Below are positions 1-9,290 of a DNA stretch of 64,000 bases, piece by piece. This stretch comes from Jaminaea rosea (taxonomy: Eukaryota; Basidiomycota; Exobasidiomycetes; Microstromatales), in contig NW_020289978.1 of the NCBI RefSeq assembly GCF_003144245.1, forward strand, positions 62,001 through 126,000. The letters are read 5' to 3'. A program made the position numbers and the translations under genes. Within the stretch, counting starts at the first letter, position 1. Every line of letters begins with the position of its first letter. The notes beneath the pieces were generated by a model, which did not search any database, was not told the DNA's origin, and saw only the letters and a list, made by a program, of their open reading frames with translations.

Positions 1-943
1 GATCCGGATTGATGGGGCCCGGGACTGGAGATGCTGGGCGATTGGGGGGGGAAGAGCCGGTATGATGTGCCCCTTTGTCGCTGCCGCTGCTGCCGCTGCT
101 CGAGGAGCTCGAGGATCGACGCATTCGATCTGATCCGAAAGCCTTGAGGCGAGGTGAGACAGGCATCGCATACAGGCGAGCTGGAGAGGCATTGCGATGC
201 GCAGATGACGAAGAGCCGTGAGCTCCACGTCTTGTCGACAGTTCTGGAGAGCGAGAGTGCAGCTGACGCTCAATGTGAGGAGGAAAGGAGTGATTGGCAT
301 CACCGCCGGAACTCGCTGGCCTTGTAGCAGGCACCTTCAGCGGGCCTCCAAGGTTGAGAGGCGACGCAGATCGATGGCGAGGGTCCATCCCATTGGCAAT
401 GAAGGCTGCACTGGGCGACTTGCTGCTGCCGGCATTGCTGCTACTACCAGTACTGGCCCCTCCGCCGCTACCACTCGCAAAGTTGTTCTCCCATGCTAGA
501 TTGAGATTGACGCCGCCAGGAGCATTTTTGGGCGAAGAGGGCGGTGGGACAAAGGAGCCCACGCGCATGACTGGGCTCAGATTGACCGATCTTGATCGTT
601 GATGATGATGCTTGTGTGGCGCATATGAGGGTGACGCTGAGGGTGACAGCGTATCACCAGGTCGAATGGGCGCAGGCTGTCGCAGCTGCGACGAGCTCGA
701 GGCCAGATCGTTGCTGCTGCCGCCGCTGCGCTTTTCATCGTCGTCAAAGGTGCTGATGGTGAGGCTGGGTGAAGCTGGAGTGGTGGCTATTGAGTGTCGC
801 TTTGATGCTCGCTCACTGTCTTCACCGTTACGCCGCTCAGCATCGCCATTCGCAGCTTTGGAGCCACTACTGCTGCCTGATGCAGCTGAAGGGTCTGCGT
901 CTTGACGCTGCGACGACGTATCTGAGCTGCTGTTGGTGCTCAT
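1..943 (-). CDS. Serine-rich disordered protein, 3' part outside window (partial)
   Basis: An open frame runs from an ATG at 943 leftwards to the window edge without a stop, giving at least 314 residues of the N-terminal part. The protein starts MSTNSSSDTSS and is dominated by Ser, Pro, Gly, Ala and Asn, with a Ser-run and many SP/SPS phospho-acceptor-like dipeptides. A short His-rich stretch (KHHHQRSRSVNLSPV) is followed by a slightly hydrophobic island (GGVNLNLAWENNFASG) that may be a conserved short motif. I recognise no domain and cannot assign a function; a folded domain may lie in the missing part. Uninterrupted codon use and the clear ATG make it a real gene. The upstream gene on the same strand (FAP1) ends about 640 bp away. 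Confidence 0.72.
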   Translation of the reverse strand, partial: MSTNSSSDTSSQRQDADPSAASGSSSGSKAANGDAERRNGEDSERASKRHSIATTPASPSLTISTFDDDEKRSGGSSNDLASSSSQLRQPAPIRPGDTLSPSASPSYAPHKHHHQRSRSVNLSPVMRVGSFVPPPSSPKNAPGGVNLNLAWENNFASGSGGGASTGSSSNAGSSKSPSAAFIANGMDPRHRSASPLNLGGPLKVPATRPASSGGDANHSFPPHIERQLHSRSPELSTRRGAHGSSSSAHRNASPARLYAMPVSPRLKAFGSDRMRRSSSSSSSGSSGSDKGAHHTGSSPPNRPASPVPGPINPD

Positions 944-1586
944 GTTGAGCAGTCAGAGGCCCACGCCTAGTTCGATGAGACGCAGAGCGTTGCAGATGGA
1001 TGGCTAGGCAGCACCAGGGAGCGGCTGCTCCTTCTGCCTCCTCCTTGCGAGCAGCTGCTCGCTAGATTAAGACGAGGAAGACAGAGCAAAGGACAGCTGC
1101 AGAGGACGCAAAAGCTGCCACTGATCGACGCCGCAGTGATGAAGGAGGTTGACGTCGGATATTTCGATCTATGTGGTAGTGAGTGAGCAGCGTGACAAGC
1201 GGTTTTGCCTTTGACCTGAAAGCGGGCCGGCCTTCAATCTCCAACCAAGTCTGCTCGCTCTCAACGCTCGACTCTTGCCGCCCTTTGCCGCCGCTTGCGC
1301 CTTTTGCCCTCTCTCCGCCTGGCCTGCTCGCATCTCGACCTCTCTGCGCCTCGTTCCGCGGGATCACGCCCGCCCGCCCGCTCCCTCGACGACTTTTTCT
1401 CTGCCTAGCAATCGGGGCAGCGCGCAGAACAACCGGGCCACGCGATGGGCAATGCATTCAGCGATGCAGGACCAGTCGAGCGACAAGCAAACGGGTAGAG
1501 GTGGCGATGGTCATGATGATGAGCATTAGAGCAGACAGATATGCAATGATGATGAGAAGATGCAAAATGCTAACAGAGCCTGTGGT
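944..1586. other. Intergenic spacer: FAP1 3' end and promoter/5'UTR of the serine-rich gene
   Basis: Both flanking genes are on the minus strand, so this interval holds the FAP1 3' UTR and the promoter and 5' UTR of the gene starting at 943. It is GC- and pyrimidine-rich around 1270-1400 on the plus strand. Overlapping short open frames occur on both strands, but none shows a domain or a preferred frame. I see no gene in it. Confidence 0.6.
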
Positions 1587-4500
1587 TCAGGCGGACTCGG
1601 ACTGATCCCACGCTTCCGGTGTAGCCTCGCGAGCTCGAACCTCCGTCGTGGCCGCCATCTGCCGACCCACTACTGCAGGCGCGATCCTCGGCCTCCCCTC
1701 GCCAGACTGTGTAGGCGTCATTGGCTGGGACGATCTGGCAGATGATGCTCCACTAGCCACGGCAGCCCACCCACCCAGTCTAGCCCCACCAGGTGAGGCG
1801 GCACCTGCGGCACGAGTCGACCAGGCGTTGACTGGCGTGGATCGCCCACCGCTGCCACTCCCACTGGCCAGTGCGCTTGGTCTGTCTTCTCTCCTGAGTA
1901 GCTTCGGGGCACTCCCTACCGCGGTGTCCACGCTGCAAGCTACACAGCTCTCAGCGACGCGATGCATCCTGACGGTGCGCAGGACATCGTGCTTGCTTGC
2001 CAGGAGACGCTGTGCCGTAGAGGGAGTTGGGTCTGCAGGGAGAACAAAGACGCTCTCTTCACCTGCCCACTTGAGCGTGAAGGGCACAAGACGCAGCGGT
2101 GCCGTACTGACAACCGAAGCGGCCATGGGTGATGGAACGGCCGTCGTGAGCAGCTCACGCAGGCTGCCCTCATCGACGCCGAAGACATGCTCGAGGAGCA
2201 GGGCATTGAGCGGCGAGGTCGTAGCAGCGCCTCCACTACGCAGTGAAGTCAATCGCAGGCCAGAGGAGGACCCCGTAGACCCACCCGCAGTCAAGCCCTG
2301 CTCATGCTCTTTCTTGGCCTTTGCCCACATCTCACTCGGCAGTATCCGAGGCACCCTCGCCTCGCCCGTCCTCCTAACCTGCACGCTCCTCTTCGGCTCA
2401 GGATCCAGACTCTCCGTAGCCAACCCGAACGCGGCCGCCAATTCATGCGTGAACTTGCGTTGCGCACGCGATGAAGACGGGAGGATGACAGAATGGCGCG
2501 GTGAGCGGATAAAGTCGGTGAGGGTCCCCTCGAGCTCAGTGGCGAAGCGGTGGTCCATTCCGTAGAAGGCCAGCATCTCCGCGTCGTAAGGCACTGCAGA
2601 GGATGTGGCTGCCACGACTTTCCTGTCTTCGACATCCAAGCCCAGCGCCTCGGCAAGCTTGGCATTGCGCTGCGCTACGAGGCAGGCGTCGCTGCATTTT
2701 AGCCTTTGCTCGCCCACCGTCTGCCCATCAGCGCTTGTTGTGGTGCTGGCACCGCAGCGCGTCTTTTGCCTTAGATGCCCACATGGGCAGGTGACGGTGA
2801 TCACTTCTGCGCAAGGCGTGGATTCGTCGCATCGCGCCGGTGCGTGACACTTCGCCTTGCAAGGATGCCCACACAGTCGCTTAGGCTTTCCACAGGTGGC
2901 CGTACAGTCTCCGCAGGCCTGGGGGGCGCCTGAGTGGCAGGTGGCGGTGCAGCGGTGGAAGCCACAGGGCATGAGCGACCCGCACGTTTGGCCGCAGGAG
3001 ACGTGCGTGCGATGGCAGGGGATGTTGTCCACATCGTTGCGCCCGCAGTTGCAGCGCTTCCGGGTGAGGTAGACACATGGCGGGCAGGGCCCTTCCTCGT
3101 GGCAGTCGTGCGGGAGCTTGGGGTGGCCGCAGGCTGGTGCTGGGCGAGCACAGGGGAAGCGACAGACTGGGCGCTGGCCGCAGGGTACGGGTGGCTCGAG
3201 GATCGTGCGCCCGCAGTGGCATGAGACCTCTTCGAAACATGAGCGCAGGCAGGGTGGGCAGGGGCCCCGATGACAGTTGAGTGGGCAGGTGTGGTCTGCT
3301 TGGCCGCAGGAGAGGGGCTTGCCGCAGGGTAGTATACATTCGTGGAGCCTCGCTGGGTCTTGCTCGTCCAGCTCCATCTGGGTAGGCGGACGGTTGCGCG
3401 ACCCGACGGGCTTGCTTGCTCGACTTTTTGCCTGGAACGCCAATGGACAGCATTGACGCTTGCACTCGTGGCGACCACAGTGGCGTAGAGCGCGGCAGAC
3501 TTGCTTGCAAAGCACAGCATCTGGTGTCGAGTCTGCCGAAGGATTGTCCTCGACGCGCTCGTGGCAGGGCAGAGTCGGTCGCGACTCGCCGCAACGGCAT
3601 GGAGCACTGACAGGGATCTTGCATGGCGGGCAGTCACCGAGATGGCAGTCCTTTTGGCAGGTGTGACCGCAGGCAAGAAGCTTGTTGCAGGGTCGGCCAC
3701 ACGTCTTGATGGGGTCCAGGCATGACTTGCGGTCAGAGAGCGACTCGGCGCCGCAGGGGCACGTCTTGACGAGCGCAGGGTCAAAGGGACATTGAGGCGG
3801 TGCCGCAGAGGGAGGATGGCATGGCTTTGAGCAGCGGTGCTCGCCACAGGCAAACGTTCGGTCACAGTAGTCTTGGCACTGCCATGCTCCCTCCCACTCT
3901 TCCTCCTCTGAGCCCGAGCAAAGCTTGCGCTCGCCCTGCCCGCAAAGCATTGCCTGAGCGTTGCGGCCGCAGTAGCAGCGCTCTTCGACTCGTTGCTCGC
4001 ACGGCTGGCACTTGCCCTGGTGGCATACAGCAGTGCAGCGATGTCGTCCGCAAGAGAGGAGCTTGTTGCAAGCCTCGCCGCAAGAGATACCATGGCGCGA
4101 GTCGTCTGTAGAGGGCGTTGGCGCAGCTGTCTGACTCTTTGCAAGCTGCGAACAACGCACTGCTACCTCCTTGCCCCCGCAAAAGCAGCGGTGATGAAGA
4201 GTGACCGGGCATGGCGGGCATGGTCCGGGATGGCAGACTCCCGCAGAGCAGCCGTGTATGCACTTGGCTTTGCTGCAGGTTTTGCCGCACGAGTGAGGAG
4301 GAATTTTGATGTTGCTCGACGCTGAGGGCGAGCGTACTTGGCCGTCCCAGCAGAAGTAGACTGTGGGCACCTCCTCACGCGCGAATTGACAGCCCGGGCA
4401 TCGCCATGTACCCTTGCGCTGTCGTATCCTCACATCCTCCTGCATAGCATTCTGCTCCTCTGCTGCTTTGACGCTCGATGAGGCCCATTGCTTGATGCAG

Positions 4501-5150
4501 TTGAGGTGCAGGACGGTGTGACATTGAGAACATGACCAGATGGGAGCCTTGTTGCCCACCGTTGAGTAGCAGATGGAGCAATCGTACTTGCCCGCTCGCA
4601 GCTCAGCTACCAGGCGAGATCGCAAGTCGGCGTAGTCGATCGGCTTGCCCCACTCCGCATCGGCAAGATCGGCAGATGGGCAATCGTGGCCTGAACTGCC
4701 ATTGGTGAGCTTGCCGCCAAAGTTCTGCTTGCGGCGAGGTGGAAGCTGTGCCTGCTTGCGCTGAGCTGATGGGCCAGATGGAAGGGGACGATCGCTAGCC
4801 TCGCCCGAATTGGCAGCATCGCTGTTCTCCGCCGAGGCATTGGCTGACCTGTCTGCCTGAGGCCGCCTGCCGCCTCGTCCTCCTCGGCCTCGTCCCCCGC
4901 GCCCCCCGCCGCCTCTAGCTCGAGACGGTGTAGATGATGATGAAGACGCCTCAGCGCCATTTGGCTGAGTGTTGCTTACTTGAGCGCCATTGCGGCCACC
5001 TCTCTTGGGCGGCCTGCCTCCTCGAGTGGCATTGTTGGAGCGCGACGACTGCTGAGACTGAGAGGAGGATGCTGGATTGAAGGCTGATGCTGAGGCAGAG
5101 AGAGTCGATGGTTGTGGCGCAGTCGATGTTGAGGGTCCTGAGTCTGCCAT
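1587..5150 (-). CDS. FAP1: NFX1-type zinc-finger protein (FAP1/NFX1/shuttle craft family)
   Basis: Intronless, 1187 residues. The architecture is that of NFX1-family proteins: a basic, Gly/Arg-rich N-terminus (about 70-130), a RING-like zinc finger (about 188-255, beginning CSICYSTVGNKAPIWSC), a long tandem array of Cys/His NFX1-type fingers (about 260-830, many CxxxxHxCxxxCHxGxCPPC units), then an R3H nucleic-acid-binding domain (about 873-935, FIRSPRHSVILP). Family members act as RING-dependent ubiquitin ligases or transcription/mRNA regulators; yeast Fap1 binds the FKBP12 prolyl isomerase. That is family knowledge, not visible here. I chose the ATG at 5150 (MADSGPSTS); the frame is open 20 codons further up but without an ATG. 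It is divergent from the small gene at 5578. Confidence 0.93.
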   Translation of the reverse strand: MADSGPSTSTAPQPSTLSASASAFNPASSSQSQQSSRSNNATRGGRPPKRGGRNGAQVSNTQPNGAEASSSSSTPSRARGGGGRGGRGRGGRGGRRPQADRSANASAENSDAANSGEASDRPLPSGPSAQRKQAQLPPRRKQNFGGKLTNGSSGHDCPSADLADAEWGKPIDYADLRSRLVAELRAGKYDCSICYSTVGNKAPIWSCSQCHTVLHLNCIKQWASSSVKAAEEQNAMQEDVRIRQRKGTWRCPGCQFAREEVPTVYFCWDGQVRSPSASSNIKIPPHSCGKTCSKAKCIHGCSAGVCHPGPCPPCPVTLHHRCFCGGKEVAVRCSQLAKSQTAAPTPSTDDSRHGISCGEACNKLLSCGRHRCTAVCHQGKCQPCEQRVEERCYCGRNAQAMLCGQGERKLCSGSEEEEWEGAWQCQDYCDRTFACGEHRCSKPCHPPSAAPPQCPFDPALVKTCPCGAESLSDRKSCLDPIKTCGRPCNKLLACGHTCQKDCHLGDCPPCKIPVSAPCRCGESRPTLPCHERVEDNPSADSTPDAVLCKQVCRALRHCGRHECKRQCCPLAFQAKSRASKPVGSRNRPPTQMELDEQDPARLHECILPCGKPLSCGQADHTCPLNCHRGPCPPCLRSCFEEVSCHCGRTILEPPVPCGQRPVCRFPCARPAPACGHPKLPHDCHEEGPCPPCVYLTRKRCNCGRNDVDNIPCHRTHVSCGQTCGSLMPCGFHRCTATCHSGAPQACGDCTATCGKPKRLCGHPCKAKCHAPARCDESTPCAEVITVTCPCGHLRQKTRCGASTTTSADGQTVGEQRLKCSDACLVAQRNAKLAEALGLDVEDRKVVAATSSAVPYDAEMLAFYGMDHRFATELEGTLTDFIRSPRHSVILPSSSRAQRKFTHELAAAFGLATESLDPEPKRSVQVRRTGEARVPRILPSEMWAKAKKEHEQGLTAGGSTGSSSGLRLTSLRSGGAATTSPLNALLLEHVFGVDEGSLRELLTTAVPSPMAASVVSTAPLRLVPFTLKWAGEESVFVLPADPTPSTAQRLLASKHDVLRTVRMHRVAESCVACSVDTAVGSAPKLLRREDRPSALASGSGSGGRSTPVNAWSTRAAGAASPGGARLGGWAAVASGASSARSSQPMTPTQSGEGRPRIAPAVVGRQMAATTEVRAREATPEAWDQSESA

Positions 5151-5577
5151 TGGAGTCGTGCGACACTCGGGTGGCGCGACGGCGAGGGAAGAGGGATATA
5201 TGCTGGTCAAAGAATTGGGAAAGTGCTGAGAAGCTCGCGGGGCACAAAGGAGCTCTCAAGAGGTCGTGAGAAGGGCAGCGAAGAGGCAGAAGCCGTTCTT
5301 GGTAGTGGCGGTGTCGAGATTGATGAGAAGATTGCCTATCAATGACTCCCACTTGTTCAGCCGCCACAAAGCTGCATTTCTCTTTCTCGTTCGTCTCCGC
5401 CCGATGCCTCCATTTCCGACCTCAGCTCGGCACCACGTGGCTCGCTGCCTGTGTGGCCTGGGCTTGTGTTGATCTCGCGCTTGGCTCCCTTTCGAGGTTG
5501 GACTCGCTCGAGCTGCACCACCGAACCAACTTTGTCTTCCCTCCTTCACCTCCTCCTCGCCGCCATCATCGCTCGCC
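5151..5577. promoter_or_regulatory. Divergent promoter region, FAP1 / HN1-like gene
   Basis: About 430 bp between two divergent start codons. It is CT-rich near the plus-strand start (5540-5577), as seen before many start codons in this window. No clear TATA box was found. Open frames here are short and on both strands. Confidence 0.5.
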
Positions 5578-6508
5578 ATGCCGACCACGTTCGTGCAAAA
5601 CACGCAGATCACACCTCAGACGAGCCATAAGGATGTGCCTTACCTGCTAGGTGAGCAGTGAAAGGCGCGAAACCGATCACCTCAACGCGACTCAACATTC
5701 TTCCCTCGTACGCGCAGGCACGCTCGCTCAGGACGACTCCATCGTCTTCACCAAGGCAACTCTTGTCGCCTTTCTCAAGACGCAGGGAGTCGAGGTCGGT
5801 CCCAACTTCTCGGAGTTCAGCCGCTTGCCCAGGTGAGGAAAAGGCGCGTATATGCACTGTGATGAGGAGCAGCGCTAACCTTCTTGCACAGGTATGCCAC
5901 CTTCGGCACCCTCGTCGAGAGCAAGGAGGTCCCTGCTCAGCCCGCCGCAGGACTCGCTACTACCAGCGCTGTAGAAGGCTTTGCGTCTGCCGACAGCCAG
6001 TCAGCTCAGTCTCCTCCCGCAGCGGCAGAGTTCGAGCCCAACCGCGGAGTACGTGACGCTGAGGGTCAGGCCTTCAGGCCTACGCGCCGAGTCCGAGGTG
6101 AGCATGGTCGAGTCAGAATTGATGCCTACACAATACTCATGCTTCTCTCGCCCGTCACCAGAACCCATCGGCGGCGGGTCAGCACAAATTGCCTCCCTCT
6201 TCGGCAGCGAGGAAGCTGCTCCTGCCCCTGCGCCTGCACCCTTTCCCACTCACGCCTCAGCAGCATCGCCTCCCCTGAACTCTCGCTCTTCCAACAACGA
6301 CAGCCAAGCACCAGCATCTCAGTCCCACTCCTCTCGCACGTCCTCGTCCAGCTTCACCGCCTCCAAGAATGTGACCGACGCAGAGGGCAACGCCTTCCGT
6401 CCTACGCGACGCGTTCGTGAGGCTATTGGAGGTGGTAGCGAGCAGATTGCTGGCCTGTTCGGAGGGGGAGACGAGAATGACGACTATCAGGAGAGGAGGA
6501 GGAGGTGA
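5578..6508 (+). CDS. Small protein with two HN1/Jupiter-like GGGS..LFG repeats
   Basis: Four exons: 5578-5650, 5718-5832, 5892-6097, 6162-6508. Introns start GTGAGC, GTGAGG and GTGAGC and end in CAG; the spliced product is 246 residues. Two near-identical blocks stand out: DAEGQAFRPTRRVREPIGGG followed by SAQIASLFG (about 117-146), and DAEGNAFRPTRRVREAIGGG followed by SEQIAGLFG (about 205-236). The RxVRxPxGGxS...FG pattern resembles the short repeats of the animal HN1/Jupiter and plant SPIRAL1 microtubule-associated proteins; this link is inference from the motif. The rest is Ser/Ala/Pro-rich and disordered, apart from an N-terminal segment (residues 20-70) that looks folded. It ends in an Arg cluster. 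Intron 3 falls inside repeat 1 and has no counterpart in repeat 2. Confidence 0.82.
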
Positions 6509-6584
6509 GCGAGCCAGAGCTGAGGTGACAAAGAAGAGGGCTCGAGCGCAGATATGTGCGCTGGAGTGAGAAGGTACAGAGCTC

Positions 6585-7541
6585 ATGACGTTTCCCCACT
6601 GCTCCTTCCCTCATGTCACGCCATGGCTTCGCTTCACATTGATACCATACAAATCGAAACGTGCTTCACCTACATCTGTGTGAGTCGTTGCGTATGATGC
6701 GACAGCTATCAAGGGTCGGCTGACGGTTTCTCCGGCCCCGCTTCGCAGAACCTCTCACAGTCCCGCAGCTAGCTCATCGTCTCAACTACCTCAAGCACCC
6801 CTCGTATCCACCCCTCAACCCCCACGCCGCGGCCTCTTCATCGCCCTCGAAGGTCTGGATCGCGCCGGCAAATCAACGCAGATTGCGCGCCTCCACGACC
6901 AGCTTGGCGGGCCCTCCCGCACCACCCTCCTCAAGTTCCCCGATCGTACCACTCCCATCGGGAAGCTCCTCCACTCCTACTTGACGAGCCCGCAAGAGCA
7001 GCTGGACGATCGAGCGGTGCATCTCCTCTTTGCTGCGAATAGGTGGGAGGTAGCGGCGAGGATAAGGAGGGAGGTGGAGCAGGAGGGGAGGATCGTCCTT
7101 GCGGATCGGTACGCTTGGAGTGGGGTGGCTTATAGTCGGGCGAAGGTACGGGCGAGTCCTGACTTTCAGAAGGGGAGTTTGCCAGAGCGCTGACTCTTTC
7201 TTCTCCCCGCGCAGGGTCTGCCCCTCTCCTGGCTCTTCTCCCCAGAGCTTGGTCTGCCCCTCCCCGACCTCACTCTTTTCTTATCGCTTGACCCAGCGGT
7301 AGCAGCACAGCGCGGCGGGTATGGTGAGGAGCGTTATGAGGAATCGGGGATGCAGCGTCGGGTGCGCAAGAGCTTCGGCGAGGTGGCGAGGGTTGTGAGT
7401 GGGAGTGGGGCAAATTGGAGGGAATTGGATGCTGGGAGGGGCGGGGTGGAGGAAGTTTGGGAGATGGTGTGGGGGGCGGTTAGAGGGGTTGTGGATGGGG
7501 AGAGGAGGCAAGCGCTCAATGAGATTGATGTGAGGGTATGA
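6585..7541 (+). CDS. CDC8: Thymidylate (dTMP) kinase
   Basis: Three exons: 6585-6679, 6749-7145, 7215-7541; 272 residues. It phosphorylates dTMP to dTDP for DNA synthesis. Diagnostic motifs are the P-loop IALEGLDRAGKSTQ, the FPDRTTPIG substrate loop, DRYAWSGVAYSRAKG (the DRY/SGxAY signature of dTMP kinases) and the LFLSLDP strand. The catalytic core is of normal length. The start is less certain: no ATG is in frame in the core exon, and the best model splices a 95-nt first exon to the acceptor at 6748, with a CTGAC branch site about 27 nt upstream. This gives a ~55-residue N-terminal extension with basic residues that could be a mitochondrial presequence (inference). The gene begins only 76 bp after the previous stop and ends tail-to-tail with ALG3. 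Confidence 0.9.
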
Positions 7542-7581
7542 GGAGAGCGATTGGAATTGAATATTAGCGTCATCACTAGCA

Positions 7582-9001
7582 TTACTGGGTCTTCGTACGC
7601 CGCGACTGTGATGTCGAAAGCTGCGCTGCACCGCTCCTGTACAGGCCTAGCAGCAGCAAGGCGTTGCTTGCGCAGAGGCTCGCTGAAGAGGATATCGTTG
7701 AGGGGTACATGTTCCATGCTATCTCGATGGAGAGGGGTACGAGGAGCCTATTATCAAAAGATTGACGGGTCAGCTAAGCTTTGATCATTAGCGTGCGGGC
7801 GCCGTGCACTCACTTTGCTGACCAGGGCATGTGGCTCTGCCAAACGAGCAATGGCAGGCTCTGCGCATACCACGCGAAGAACTGATAGTGTAGCGAGCGA
7901 GCGCAAAGGATGCCTATGAGGTTCGAGGTGAGAAGCGTGACGATGGCGCTTCGCGCGTCCATCTCTTCTCCTCTCGTCCACGTTCTCGCAATCCAGTCGA
8001 GTCCTTGCGCTCCGATGCCTGTCCATCGATTCAGAGCAAAGACCAAGAGAAGAAGCGCATGTGCTGCCAGAAGGATCAGACCCGTGGTACGAGAGAGGAA
8101 AATGTCCTCCGGTAGGAAGCGCAGGTTGACCGTCCATTTGTAGAGGAATTGGCGTGAGAGGTCAAAGGCTTGCCGCAAGTAAGCGCCGGGGTGCGGGGAC
8201 GTGAGGAAGGGTATCGAGACTAGGGCCTGCAAGTGATGTCTGTGTCAGCTATTTGGGACAATATGCAGTGGTGAAATGTCACGTCCTCACCTGAACAACG
8301 ACGATCAAGAGTCCATCCACGATCGCCCTCGCCCCTCCCTTCGCCCTGTACACCACCACGGCCAGTCCTGGCACGAACAGCAATATATTCATCTTGATGC
8401 TCAGCGCTAATGACGCGACGACGCACGCGGCGCTATACCTCTTGTGTGCAACGAGTGCAATCGCGACCCACATGACGGTCATAGCGACGCCGTCGTTGAA
8501 GAGGCGCAGCACGAAGATGGAGTGGAGTCGCTTCGAGAGGGGCAGGAAGGCCAGCAGTAGGGAAGGGGCCCCAGCTTTGCGATAGACCTCTACCACTGCC
8601 GCCTGACACGTGAGGTATAGCCCCGCAAAGAGCCACTGTCCTAGCCTTAGGTCCTTCCCCGCTCTGGTGAGCTTGTGCAACAGAGCATACACGTAGAGGT
8701 GCCCCGCAGGATATACGCACGGCCCCGTGTCTCCCGTGATGTTCTTGTAGTCCCGCTCGCCCTTGAGGAACAAGGCAGCCTGCTGCATGTACGTCGAGTA
8801 GTCGATCTCCGTGTAGGGGATGCGCAGCACGACGAGGGCTGTGAGGGCCGCATCGAAGAGGAGGACGAGGATGGCTAGCGGGACGAAGTAGCGTTGCGTG
8901 AGGAGGATCTCCTGGAGCAGTGAGAGGGCGCCGGTGCGGGCAAGAGGGGACGCTGACCCTGACGTTGCCGCATTGCCCTGCGTCCTGGCCTTGCTGCGCA
9001 T
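7582..9001 (-). CDS. ALG3: Dol-P-Man:Man5GlcNAc2-PP-Dol alpha-1,3-mannosyltransferase
   Basis: Three exons read on the minus strand: 9001-8291, 8226-7814, 7747-7582; 429 residues, close to yeast Alg3 (458). It adds the first luminal mannose, from dolichol-phosphate mannose, to the N-glycan precursor in the ER. Visible family signatures are EIDYSTYMQQ near the N-terminus, the luminal block YKNITGDTGPCVYPAGHLYVY, several hydrophobic membrane helices, LRFLPEDIFLS, SLHYQFFAWY, and the C-terminal EIAWNMYPST that corresponds to the ELxWNxYPST motif of ALG3. The last exon is recovered only by splicing the intron 7813-7748 (donor GTGAGT, branch CTAAT or CTGAC, acceptor AATAG). The start is the ATG at 9001. 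The 3' end faces dTMP kinase, leaving 40 bp between stops. Confidence 0.93.
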
Positions 9002-9091
9002 CGCTGTCGTGGTAATGAAGAGGGAGAAAGTCAAAAAGAGCTAGAAGACAACGCACGCACAGACGGCGGCCCGTGCAGGGGAGCAGGAAGC

Positions 9092-9103
9092 AAAAAGAAA
9101 AAA
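9092..9103 (-). terminator. Pol III T-run terminator of the tRNA gene
   Basis: Immediately 3' of the tRNA on the minus strand there is a run of six T (9103-9098) and then a run of five T (9096-9092). This is the usual RNA polymerase III stop. Confidence 0.75.
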
Positions 9104-9108
9104 CAAGT

Positions 9109-9196
9109 GATCGCAGGCGGGTTCGAACCGTCGACCATTACCGACCTCCACCAGTAAGATGTTAAGGTAGCACTCTTCCAACTGAGCTATGCGACC
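9109..9196 (-). tRNA. tRNA with intron, probably Val (AAC)
   Basis: A cloverleaf can be drawn on the minus strand. The 7-bp acceptor stem pairs GGTCGCA (9196-9190) with TGCGATC (9115-9109). The A box is TAGCTCAGTTGG, and the B box GGTTCGAACCC lies in the T arm. The D stem is GCTC/GAGT. The anticodon stem starts CTACC and the loop begins TTAACA, giving anticodon AAC with U33 and a purine at 37. An intron of about 16 nt after position 37 is needed to give a normal 5-nt variable loop and a 72-nt body. With this fold the anticodon and T stems each carry one mismatch, so the isotype is provisional; a 6-nt intron with a long variable loop is the alternative. A T-run follows. Confidence 0.78.
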
Positions 9197-9290
9197 GCTG
9201 ACCAGACGTAGCAAAATAACATTACATAATTTAATGCGCTCTATCTTACGCGCTCGCATCGTGCTCACATTGTTCCCCGCTCTCCGTCCC

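Noticed and set aside
1062-1605. Opposed ~130-codon frames on both strands
   Set aside because: Neither has a domain or an advantage over the other; the interval is best explained as promoter and UTR.
2801-4144. Long overlapping minus-strand and plus-strand frames inside FAP1
   Set aside because: They are shadows of the Cys-rich FAP1 frame in high-GC DNA; no domain, and the FAP1 frame carries the zinc fingers.
7640-7780. Plus-strand peptide that looks protein-like after the dTMP kinase stop (KALLAQRLAEEDIVEGYM...)
   Set aside because: It is the antisense of ALG3 exon 3. The minus-strand reading gives the conserved EIAWNMYPST motif of ALG3 and a consistent splice.
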